Positions 58,016 to 64,000 of a stretch of DNA of 64,000 nucleotides are shown here, one piece after another. Location of the stretch: IMG/VR virus record IMGVR_UViG_3300031525_000001, positions 122,276 through 186,275 of that record; one strand, given 5' to 3'. The notes under the pieces are model-generated. The model ran no database searches. It had not been told where the DNA came from and worked only from the letters and a program-made list of their open reading frames with translations. The position numbers and the translations under genes were made by a program. This DNA comes from a virus. Numbering within the stretch: the stretch's first letter is position 1; every line of letters starts with the position of its first letter.

Positions 58016-58530
58016 TAGATGCCGTCCTTCGCCGCTTTGGTTTTGAATTCTTTGGCGTTGTCGTAGATGCAGAGGACACCCAGATGCTCGGTGTTGCTGA
58101 GGATCATGGTGAAATCTTTGCCGCGATAGGTGGTGTCGCTCGCCCACTTAAATTCTCCCCACGGACGATCCGTGCAATCCTGTATTGGGAGATCATTCCC
58201 CAAGTTATGGAGGACTCTATTGAATTCCTCATCGTAGCCGAAGTATTCGTAGATTCGCTTCCGAAGTAGGTTGTACCCATTCAGGAGCGGGAATCCAGTT
58301 GATGTCGGCATGAGTTTTGAGTCTGACAGAGTGAGGCCGAAGCTGTCAAGCCAAAGCTTGATGTAGCTCAGCACTTTCGTGCCCGCCCACTTCGCCCGCA
58401 GGATTTGCTCGGGTGTCAACTTGGTGACATCTTCGAGGGTCTCGCAACCCAGTCGCTTCAGAACGTTTTTTGCTCTGGTCGGCAGGTTGCTCGATTTCTC
58501 AACACTGATCGCTAATACGTAGGCATCCAT
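58015..58530 (-). CDS. RNA polymerase alpha-CTD-like protein
   Basis: 171 aa, ATG at 58530 with AAGGAG and a minus-strand TAGAAT. Residues about 14-70, LPTRAKNVLKRLGCETLEDV, then TKLTPEQILRAKWAGTKVLSYI, follow the helix-hairpin-helix pattern of the bacterial alpha C-terminal domain (L-S-x-R-A-x-N-x-LK...L...TE-x-x-L...NFG-x-KSL-x-EI). That domain binds UP elements, activators and sigma. The rest of the protein is unknown. A phage copy could act with the sigma-like factor, or compete with host alpha. Confidence 0.65.
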   Translation of the reverse strand: MDAYVLAISVEKSSNLPTRAKNVLKRLGCETLEDVTKLTPEQILRAKWAGTKVLSYIKLWLDSFGLTLSDSKLMPTSTGFPLLNGYNLLRKRIYEYFGYDEEFNRVLHNLGNDLPIQDCTDRPWGEFKWASDTTYRGKDFTMILSNTEHLGVLCIYDNAKEFKTKAAKDGI

Positions 58531-58550
58531 AGTGTTCTCCTTGCACCTCT

Positions 58551-58556
58551 ATTCTA
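58551..58556 (-). promoter_or_regulatory. minus-strand extended -10 TGG-TAGAAT
   Basis: TTGGTAGAATAGAGG on the minus strand, 20 bases before the ATG at 58530, which has its own ribosome site. Confidence 0.5.
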
Positions 58557-58560
58557 CCAA

Positions 58561-59004
58561 GGGAACCCGAGTTTTAGCTAGGAATTTGTGGCTTTAGAAT
58601 CAAAGACTTACCAGAAAAGCCAAGGGGACACCCATGAGGTGCCCCCAAGCGAAAAGATTAAGAGCCACTGGGCGGATTCCTGACTACCACCCAAGCCTTA
58701 GCTAACGCATCGTTGTTCGGTCACAACCGTATTCGGGGATCAGCCGAACACTCGCCTTGCGGCTGGTTGGGAGGATTGGGTGCCTCCAGTCGGATACAGA
58801 TGTCAGTGTCGATTTGACGATTTGTCCGAGTCTTACGGGGGTCGATCTTGGCCAAGATCGCCTTCTTCAACCTTACAACGCATTAACTGTACCACCAGAC
58901 GGCACTCTCTTCGCTTTTCAGCGGCACCGCCCGAGCTTTAGTCCCTCATCAAGGACTTGTTCAGCCACGTGGCTCACATAGAGTAATACTGAAAGTCGGA
59001 ACTA
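58561..59004 (-). ncRNA. about 430-nt structured non-coding region with phage promoter and terminator
   Basis: No coding frame over 80 codons fits. On the minus strand it begins with GACTTTCAGTATTACTCTAT (about 58980-59000), one of the best copies of the ACTTTC-type motif, and ends in a hairpin GGGGGCACC/GGGTGTCCCC (58624-58646) followed by TTGGCTTTTCTGG. Between are several inverted repeats: GCCACGTGGC, AGTCC/GGGACT, the palindrome CGATCTTGGCCAAGATCG (58847-58864), GGAGG/CCTCC and GTTCGG/CCGAAC. A structured phage RNA is likely; class unknown. Confidence 0.5.
58624..58646 (-). terminator. hairpin ending the minus-strand non-coding transcript
   Basis: Nine-pair stem with a five-base loop; the following minus-strand sequence is only moderately T-rich (CTTTTCT). 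Confidence 0.5.
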
Positions 59005-59403
59005 TTTGGATTTGAATTTTGTGGAAAACGGGGTGACCCTCACAACGACAGCCGGGACGGTGCCGAAGCCTAGCCGCTCCCACGCGACGATTCGGTGGTG
59101 CCCGTCCAGTACGGTAAGCTGCCCGTCCTTCAGTTGCAGCCAAACGGCCTCGAACTCCCCGCTGATCTTGATGCGCTTTACCAGATCAGTCACCTCTCCG
59201 TCGAACAGGGGTGTGTCCCACCTCCATTTGCCTCCGTCCGCTGGGTTCCGCTCGATTGAGGTGAGGAGCACGTCTTGGTTTTCTATGGCTAGGTTGGTCT
59301 GGTTCGAGAGGTAGAGAGACCTGAGATTGAACCATGCGACGGACCTGCGGCGAGTGTGGTCCGAGAAAGGATCGACGTAGGAGACTACGAAGGGCTCGTA
59401 CAT
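59002..59403 (-). CDS. ParB/Srx-like domain protein
   Basis: 133 aa, ATG at 59403, overlapping the HD gene end. LKDGQLTVLDGHHRIVAWERLGFGTVPAVVVR is the G-H-H-R loop of ParB/sulfiredoxin-fold proteins, which in ParB binds CTP. The domain also occurs three times within the giant protein. No HTH is present, so partition is unlikely. Confidence 0.7.
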   Translation of the reverse strand: MYEPFVVSYVDPFSDHTRRRSVAWFNLRSLYLSNQTNLAIENQDVLLTSIERNPADGGKWRWDTPLFDGEVTDLVKRIKISGEFEAVWLQLKDGQLTVLDGHHRIVAWERLGFGTVPAVVVRVTPFSTKFKSK

Positions 59404-60017
59404 AGCCTATCCAATTCCCGCTGCATATTCTCCCGAGCCAAGAGGGTGTACGCCCCGGCGAACTGAGGGCTGAAGTAAAGCTGCGGTCTGGCGAGAAATC
59501 TCTTCAGGAATGCCAATCGGCCAGCCTTCCACATCTCATCGCTGGCGAAGTTGTACTCCACGCGGATGAGGCGGGTGTTCTCGTCGTATTCCTCGGGAGG
59601 CAGCCCCAGTCCCGCGAGGTCGATATCGGTCACAAGGTTGGTGTGCTCGGTGTGAGTGGTGCTGAGAATGAGGCTGATGATCTTGTCGGCATCTTCCACA
59701 TCGAACCCCAGTACGGGGTTGTCCTTCTCGAAAACCATTGCGCTGCGAGCTTCGTTGTCGTCGCGGGTAGGCTCGTAAACCGCATCATGGTAGACCCACG
59801 CGAAGAAGGTAATGGGGCTCATTTTGTCGAAAAACTTGAAGTATTCGCTGAAGCCAAACTGGATATGCCCCAGTGTGTGATAATGGCGGTGGGGCTCAAG
59901 GTAGCGATTCATCAACGCCTTCCATACGTACCCGATTCTGATATCGGTGGGGCAGCACCTTCCCGCACGGGGAGCCGTCCGAACGAAGTCCGAGAATCTC
60001 AGGGTGTCAATCGCCAT
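59385..60017 (-). CDS. HD-domain hydrolase-like protein
   Basis: 210 aa, ATG at 60017 under a leaderless TATTAT. RHYHTLGHI (His), FFAWVYHDAVYEP (His-Asp), DNEARSA, and TTHTEHTN...DIDLAGLG (Asp) match the predicted metal-dependent HD superfamily often found in phages and bacteria. Substrate could be a nucleotide; unknown. Confidence 0.75.
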   Translation of the reverse strand: MAIDTLRFSDFVRTAPRAGRCCPTDIRIGYVWKALMNRYLEPHRHYHTLGHIQFGFSEYFKFFDKMSPITFFAWVYHDAVYEPTRDDNEARSAMVFEKDNPVLGFDVEDADKIISLILSTTHTEHTNLVTDIDLAGLGLPPEEYDENTRLIRVEYNFASDEMWKAGRLAFLKRFLARPQLYFSPQFAGAYTLLARENMQRELDRLCTSPS

Positions 60018-60024
60018 ACCCTAT

Positions 60025-60030
60025 ATAATA
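60025..60030 (-). promoter_or_regulatory. minus-strand extended -10 TGG-TATTAT, leaderless
   Basis: ATGGTATTATATAGGGT on the minus strand, seven bases before the ATG at 60017. Confidence 0.55.
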
Positions 60031-60037
60031 CCATGTT

Positions 60038-61258
60038 TTAGTAGTCTTGCTGGATCATCGCCTGCGTGAACGCGATCTTGGATGTAACCGCCGCCGTCGA
60101 TGTGAGTCCGACCACCATGTACGCCCCCACAATGCTCGTTGTCGGAGTGTGAGTCGTAATCGTCGCGACGAGAACCCCATCAATGTAAAACTGTACGTTC
60201 GGCACGCTGTCATTGCAGATGATTACGAACCTGTGGGATTTCGTGTCCGCCGTCACCCCAGAACTAACTACGGTCTGCGTGGTGCCGTCGCTAGTCACGC
60301 ACTGCCATGCTGTATCTCCCGCGACAGTCGAAAATCTGAACGCCGCGTACTGGTTGGCGTGTAACGTGTCAGAACCGAAGATGGTTGTCGTGGACAGGGT
60401 GCTGTCAAACATTCCAACCCACACACGTTCCGTCACCAATTGAACGAGGTATAAATCAACAAACAGACTGAGGTTAGCTCCGTCGAACCACCAAGGCAGG
60501 AAGGTGTTGTTCGTCGAGCTTTGGTAACCGCCCGGGGTTGCAACGCCCGTTGACTGATACCAGTAGGACGCAGCTTGCTGGCTGGCGGCAACAGGAGCCG
60601 TCGCGCCGAAGGCCCCGCCGATAGCAAGACCCGAATCTTGAATCGCGGCTGGTCCCGCTGACCCAGATAGGTAGTGGGTCGCAGTCTTGCGTGCGCCCAC
60701 CAGTGTGCCGCCGCCAGTGGGGTCTTGCCAAGTCGCTACGAGGACAGGCGGCGAGCCCACGGCTACCGCAGTCAGAACTTGTCCCACGGTTGGGGGTATG
60801 CTGCTGACTGACGTACCATAAAGCATGTTGGCGTTGATGGTGCCATTGGAAAATGTCAGGACGCCGCCTAGACCCACGGTCAGCGTGGTTGTGCTGGGGA
60901 AATTTCCTGTGATTTGGCTAAAGTCGGTCGAACCGCCGCCTCCCCCACCACCGCTGGCATGGACGAGCAAAGACCCAGTGATGGCTCCATCGGGACCTAG
61001 AACAACCACTTTTCCTGCGTCGGATGGGTCTGGGGTCGGAGGGGAATTGACGGTGCCCGCAGTTGCGCCAACAAGCGTCTCTTGGATTAGGCCGCTTGGG
61101 AGGACGATCAGTTTGGCTAATTGGAAGTCGTTGACGAACTTCATAAACTGGGCGGTAGCATCGCAGCACTGATACAGCGCCCCCGCCTGCGTGTTGTATT
61201 GCGGGTACATCTGCTTGAACCGCTCAATGAGCGACTTGAGTTGTCTCGATACCAGCAT
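60038..61258 (-). CDS. tail-fibre-like protein with C-terminal lectin-like domain
   Basis: 406 aa, ATG at 61258 with GGAGGAAG. N-terminal helical segment (1-60), a Gly run (HASGGGGGGGSTDFSQITGN) and repeat-like beta parts, then a C-terminal jelly-roll-like domain (WVGMFDSTLS, YAAFRFSTVAGDTAWQCV, DTKSHRFVIICND, VQFYIDGVLVATI) resembling concanavalin/LamG lectins. Likely a receptor-binding fibre. Separate locus and strand from the 21.6-24.8 kb fibre set. Confidence 0.75.
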   Translation of the reverse strand: MLVSRQLKSLIERFKQMYPQYNTQAGALYQCCDATAQFMKFVNDFQLAKLIVLPSGLIQETLVGATAGTVNSPPTPDPSDAGKVVVLGPDGAITGSLLVHASGGGGGGGSTDFSQITGNFPSTTTLTVGLGGVLTFSNGTINANMLYGTSVSSIPPTVGQVLTAVAVGSPPVLVATWQDPTGGGTLVGARKTATHYLSGSAGPAAIQDSGLAIGGAFGATAPVAASQQAASYWYQSTGVATPGGYQSSTNNTFLPWWFDGANLSLFVDLYLVQLVTERVWVGMFDSTLSTTTIFGSDTLHANQYAAFRFSTVAGDTAWQCVTSDGTTQTVVSSGVTADTKSHRFVIICNDSVPNVQFYIDGVLVATITTHTPTTSIVGAYMVVGLTSTAAVTSKIAFTQAMIQQDY

Positions 61259-61285
61259 CGCTTCCTCCGTTAGGCGTGTGCCGCC

Positions 61286-61588
61286 TTAGTCTTTCGCTCG
61301 TACAGGTACGCGGAACCTACGATTTGGGATCGATCTGAGCGGTCCCAATGGTACGGCTGATCGCCCCACGCAATCAATGATCTCAAATACAAACGCTTTT
61401 TCACCGTGCTTGTTGAATGCTCGTTGGAGGATCGAACAGTGATGCTTGCCTGCTCTCAGACGATTGATATGATACTGCATTCGTGATCGACAGTTTCTTG
61501 TCGATCCGATGTACTTTTTCCCATTGAAAAGATTCCTGATTCGATAGACTACTGGTTCTTGCCGATTACAAGCTGGCTCATAGTGCAT
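61286..61588 (-). CDS. short GIY-YIG endonuclease, perhaps truncated
   Basis: 100 aa. VVYRIRNLFNGKKYIGSTRNCRSRMQYH, ILQRAFNKHGEKAFVFEIID give GIY, YIG, Arg and the KHG-x-x-x-F segment, but the usual catalytic Glu/GYN region is absent; the last 30 residues are basic and unlike the fold. Overlaps the ligase end by 40 bases. Probably a decaying homing gene. Confidence 0.7.
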   Translation of the reverse strand: MHYEPACNRQEPVVYRIRNLFNGKKYIGSTRNCRSRMQYHINRLRAGKHHCSILQRAFNKHGEKAFVFEIIDCVGRSAVPLGPLRSIPNRRFRVPVRAKD

Positions 61589-62334
61589 AGTGACGCCTGC
61601 TTGTCTGTCCGTCTACGGAGTAGTTGTGGTTGGACGATGTGGTTTCTTGAAGTAGCATAAAGATATTTTACCTCTACTACGTACCCAGTAGTCAATTTTT
61701 CGTCTTTCAGCTTAATCCCGCAAATCTCATGCAGCGTGCCCCGGTCGTCATAGCACGCGAGGCGCACGCTATTCTTGTGTCGCGGGCTCGGCCCGACTAC
61801 GATAGCTTCCAGCGTCTTCCAGAACTTGACTTTCTTGTGCTGCCCTGACTCGCCCTCGACATACGGAGCGGTCATGTCCCGCACGATCACGCCCTCGGCT
61901 CCATCTTCGAGCAACTGGATCACCAGTTGAGCCTTCGCTTCATGCGTCCGGGCGGTGTACAAGGGCTGAATCAGCTTGCTGAATCCGTCGAACTCCTGAT
62001 GGTAGCGGGCTTCGCGGTGCTCGTAAGAACTGGCACCACAAATCTCGTCGCCCAGAACCAGCGCATCGAACAACTTGAAAGTTTTGTTGCCGACCAACTC
62101 GCCTGCGATGATGAATTGGTGGAGGGGATGATTCTTGAGAACAGCAATTAGACCGCTTGGTAGACCCTTGGCAGGGTCGCCGTTGCGATTGAAATCGTGG
62201 ATGCCGTTCGAATCCTTGCAGATTGTGCGATACTCGCCGTTGAACTTTTCTTGATAGCCCCAACGCGGGTCGGGGCAATAGCGAGTTAGGACCGCTTTGT
62301 CAACCTCAACAGGTAGGTCTGCACGGATCGCCAA
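61549..62334 (-). CDS. ATP-dependent polynucleotide ligase-like protein
   Basis: 261 aa, TTG start at 62334 with GGAGGGG. Nucleotidyltransferase motifs: I, EKFNGEYR (Lys 30, Asn in place of the usual Asp); III, AGEL then KLFDALV; IV, EGVIVRD (147-153); V, KKVKFWK. A C-terminal OB-type part follows (TTGYVVEVKYLY...RRRTDKQ). Short for a replicative ligase, typical of phage DNA or RNA ligases. The last residues overlap the GIY-YIG gene and could have been altered by its insertion. Confidence 0.82.
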   Translation of the reverse strand: MAIRADLPVEVDKAVLTRYCPDPRWGYQEKFNGEYRTICKDSNGIHDFNRNGDPAKGLPSGLIAVLKNHPLHQFIIAGELVGNKTFKLFDALVLGDEICGASSYEHREARYHQEFDGFSKLIQPLYTARTHEAKAQLVIQLLEDGAEGVIVRDMTAPYVEGESGQHKKVKFWKTLEAIVVGPSPRHKNSVRLACYDDRGTLHEICGIKLKDEKLTTGYVVEVKYLYATSRNHIVQPQLLRRRTDKQASLCTMSQLVIGKNQ

Positions 62335-62352
62335 GAGTTCCCCTCCACGATC

Positions 62353-62358
62353 ATTATA
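62353..62358 (-). promoter_or_regulatory. minus-strand extended -10 GGG-TATAAT
   Basis: TTGGGTATAATG on the minus strand, 18 bases before the TTG start of the ligase gene. Confidence 0.55.
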
Positions 62359-62386
62359 CCCAAATCGGAGGGTAAATCTCTAGCTT

Positions 62387-62764
62387 TTATGTCTTTGTTT
62401 TCAACTGCTTAGAGGCAGCTTTTGCCCGCTCTTTCTCCAGTGCCGTCATGCAGCCCTTGCAGTTGTCGGGGCTCTTGTCGTTGCCCTGCTCGAACTCGCT
62501 GCCGAACGTCATCCACCGCTTGCACAGGGAGCGCCCGCCACGGAAGTAATGCCACTTGGGGGAATTGAACAGGTACGTCCAGCCACGGAAGTAATGCCAC
62601 TTGGGGGAATTGAACAGGTACGTCCAGCCCTCGGTCGGCGGGGCGAGCGTAGGCTTCGGAAGCAAACGCGCAGGGGTCTCGTGCGTTGGGCCTGCGTAGC
62701 CCTCGTCGTCTTTGACTTCGTTCATAGTCGCCAGCCTCCAGCCAATTTCGTTGTCTAAGCCCAT
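62387..62764 (-). CDS. 125-aa protein with an exact internal 15-residue duplication
   Basis: ATG at 62764 overlaps the ATP-grasp stop; an ATG at 62725 is a later option. Contains GWTYLFNSPKWHYFR twice in a row, then CKRWMTFGSEFEQG...NCKGCMTALEKERAK, with Cys residues that may bind metal. Proteins with the W-x-(Y/F)-F...SPKWHYF-x...SLC..W pattern occur in phages. The duplication is recent (see repeat). Confidence 0.6.
   Translation of the reverse strand: MGLDNEIGWRLATMNEVKDDEGYAGPTHETPARLLPKPTLAPPTEGWTYLFNSPKWHYFRGWTYLFNSPKWHYFRGGRSLCKRWMTFGSEFEQGNDKSPDNCKGCMTALEKERAKAASKQLKTKT
62537..62626. repeat. perfect 45-bp tandem duplication
   Basis: 62537-62581 and 62582-62626 are identical and in frame within the 125-aa gene, beginning GCCACGGAAGTAATG on the plus strand. 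Zero divergence implies a very recent event, or an assembly artefact. Confidence 0.9.
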
Positions 62765-63609
62765 ATCTTTGCAAACTCCTCGGGCGTCCAGCCCACCAGA
62801 TCGCTCACCTGCCCGTCACCACATTCTACCACACGCGGCGTGAAATCCGCACGTGTGGCGATGTCAACGGAGAAGAACGGGGCCGTGATGCGGTGCGCTA
62901 CTTCGTTCGCCAGCGGAAGGTAGCTGGTGTTCGCCATGATGTTGAAATTGGTGTCGATCTTCGGGGCAAACACCTTCCCGTTGACGACAAAGAAACGAAT
63001 CTCGGTCTGCGGAATGTACTCCTCGAACTGGCGGATACACAGACCGCCCTCGATGGTGCCCCGGAACTTCGCCATCTCTTCCACGACGCGGCGTAAGTCG
63101 GCGGCACTGCGAACCATGGAGCCGCCAGCCGTCTTGAGGGACTTCACGTAATCCTTCACGAAGCACTCACGCCAGCCCGTGCGCTTTAAGTTCCGCTCGA
63201 AGAATCGATCCCAGAGTTCGTCGGTGTCTTCGAAGTCGATGGTCTCTTTCGGAAACACGAGGGTTTCCGCCGTCATGTCGCTGAGCATGACATGCCAGTT
63301 CGGAATGTGATGCGTCTGGTAATACTGCTCTTTGGTCGTGCGGAGCGTGCCGCCGTACCAGTCAGCCAATTCTTCCAATCGACCGTACTCGTGCTCGTTG
63401 AGCATCCAGCCGCGATAGACGATATTGTCCTGCTTGAACGGGGTCTGTGCAACCAAACCGCCCCGAGGCGACCAGACCGAATCATCTTCGAGGTTGAGTA
63501 TGGCGTAGCCATAGCCAGCATCGGTCAGGGCCTTCGCCTGTAATTGAAAGTCACAGTCGATGACACGGTGGTTCAACGGATCAGCGGGAAACAGGAAATA
63601 TGGTTTCAT
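62755..63609 (-). CDS. ATP-grasp-fold protein
   Basis: 284 aa from ATG at 63609 (ATGA overlap with the previous gene); an earlier in-frame start adds 13 residues and overlaps more. WRECFVKDYVKSLKT, GGLCIRQFEEYIPQTEIRFF, VVNGKVFAP and a final VVECGDGQVSDL give the ATP-binding Lys, the Glu-x-x-Glu region and the metal-binding acidic/Asn end of an ATP-grasp ligase. Phage relatives are uncharacterised; might ligate amino acids or modify nucleic acid or proteins. Confidence 0.75.
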   Translation of the reverse strand: MKPYFLFPADPLNHRVIDCDFQLQAKALTDAGYGYAILNLEDDSVWSPRGGLVAQTPFKQDNIVYRGWMLNEHEYGRLEELADWYGGTLRTTKEQYYQTHHIPNWHVMLSDMTAETLVFPKETIDFEDTDELWDRFFERNLKRTGWRECFVKDYVKSLKTAGGSMVRSAADLRRVVEEMAKFRGTIEGGLCIRQFEEYIPQTEIRFFVVNGKVFAPKIDTNFNIMANTSYLPLANEVAHRITAPFFSVDIATRADFTPRVVECGDGQVSDLVGWTPEEFAKIWA

Positions 63610-63845
63610 GGTTTGCCTACCAGTTCGAGATTGTTCTGCACCAACCACTCTCCGAACGATACCGTGATCTGAGCCTTTTCATACAGCCTTGTCGCTCTGT
63701 CGAAGCCGACAAGTTTCTTGTCACCACGAAGATAGCCCCGAAGACGCAAGAGTGGTATGTCTAGGCCGCAACCGCCGCACAGAATACGCCCGTCAACGAG
63801 CTTCGTCTTAGGCGTAGCGCAAATTGGGCATGGGTCCTTACCCAT
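63606..63845 (-). CDS. 79-aa zinc-ribbon protein
   Basis: ATG at 63845 with AGGA upstream. CPICATPKTK...LCGGCGLDI is a zinc ribbon; the rest is helical. Coupled to the ATP-grasp gene. A 27-codon frame (63838-63921, minus) precedes and overlaps it but is weak. Confidence 0.55.
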   Translation of the reverse strand: MGKDPCPICATPKTKLVDGRILCGGCGLDIPLLRLRGYLRGDKKLVGFDRATRLYEKAQITVSFGEWLVQNNLELVGKP

Positions 63846-63939
63846 CAGAATGTTTCCTGGAAGCCGCCGACGTTCCAGCGGCGTTGAAGGTTGCTTGGAA
63901 CGAACAGATCAACCGCATCATTGCTGCTTGAAAAGGGGC

Positions 63940-64000
63940 TTACACGCGGGCGAGTAACGCCGCCAGAATCAGAAGGCCGAGACCGAACCCACCGTCCCAC
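63940..64000 (-). CDS. C-terminal fragment of a membrane protein (partial)
   Basis: Reading in from the right edge on the minus strand, the frame ends WDGGFGLGLLILAALLARV then TAA at 63942-63940. Hydrophobic, so the end of a membrane protein continuing beyond the window. Confidence 0.4.
   Translation of the reverse strand, partial: WDGGFGLGLLILAALLARV

Noticed and set aside
58757-58981. 74-codon plus-strand frame in the non-coding region
   Set aside because: No ribosome site, no domain, and it runs against the promoter and terminator signals of the minus-strand RNA.
59002-59403. ParB partition protein
   Set aside because: Only the ParB/Srx fold loop is present; there is no HTH, no ParA and no parS-like repeats nearby.
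1-64000. Global reassignment of UAG to an amino acid
   Set aside because: Many well-defined genes end in TAG followed by clear new starts, and coding density is normal without recoding.
1-64000. CRISPR array
   Set aside because: No set of regularly spaced identical repeats with unique spacers was seen; the repeats present are inside coding frames.

Overview
The window is a 64-kb piece of a large tailed bacteriophage (Caudoviricetes) genome. The evidence is a terminase large subunit (14721-16853), tail-fibre-like proteins, very long virion-type polyproteins, dense packing with ATGA/TAATG stop-start overlaps, seven homing-type endonuclease genes, phage-style accessory genes and no ribosomal or host metabolic operons. 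Its coding load (giant genes, own sigma-like factor, ligase, AAA+ ATPase) suggests a genome much larger than the window. The best host clue is a TonB protein (19271-20014) whose N-terminus and proline-rich segment look like TonB proteins of Acidobacteriota. A DUF3494 ice-binding-like domain in a fibre protein (22153-23763) would fit a cold soil or peat habitat. Both host and habitat are inferences.

Layout. 1-13.1 kb: probable virion genes (105, 647, 180, 1927 and 1110 aa) with GIY-YIG and HNH genes inserted between them. 13.1-17.8 kb: HNH gene, small Cys-rich proteins, a CCA-ending tRNA-like gene with anticodon CUA, a terminator, TerL and small membrane/coiled-coil proteins. 17.8-20.8 kb: a consensus sigma70-type promoter, a sigma-factor-like gene, tonB, and a short RNA or terminator unit. 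20.8-24.8 kb: small membrane proteins and fibre/adhesin-like proteins. 24.8-30 kb: small accessory genes, a PD-(D/E)XK nuclease and two HNH genes on the minus strand. 30-33 kb: pyruvyltransferase-like and glycosyltransferase genes, a gene-free stretch of structured RNA containing a tRNA 3' half, and a GIY-YIG gene. 33-38.3 kb: many small proteins, several with promoters right at the start codon. 38.3-40 kb (minus): GNAT and metallophosphoesterase.

40.2-54.4 kb is the most striking part: an InPase-GNAT-RelA/SpoT fusion, a JAMM-like metalloprotease, and a 3883-residue protein built from about 14 ADP-ribosyltransferase-like modules interleaved with ParB-like, GNAT, SprT-type protease, 2H phosphoesterase, PUA/ASCH-like and Nudix modules. 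It fits the 'polyvalent protein' concept of phage effector cargo in extreme form. 54.4-64 kb, mostly minus strand: AAA+ ATPase of ClpA/B D2 type, an RNA polymerase alpha-CTD-like protein, a structured non-coding region, ParB-like, HD-domain, second fibre, GIY-YIG, nucleotidyl-transferring ligase, ATP-grasp and zinc-ribbon proteins.

Two promoter-like signal classes recur. One is an extended -10 (TGG-TATAAT) that often sits 5-8 nt before a start codon, implying leaderless mRNAs. The other is a non-sigma70 motif of the form ACTTTCnGTAT-nnTnnTATG, upstream of gene blocks on both strands and of the two structured RNAs. The phage sigma-like protein is the obvious candidate to read the second class. 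A tripeptide motif (K/R-T/S-A) recurs at module borders in the giant proteins and could be a processing or linker signature. All assignments are from reading the sequence; no database search was run.
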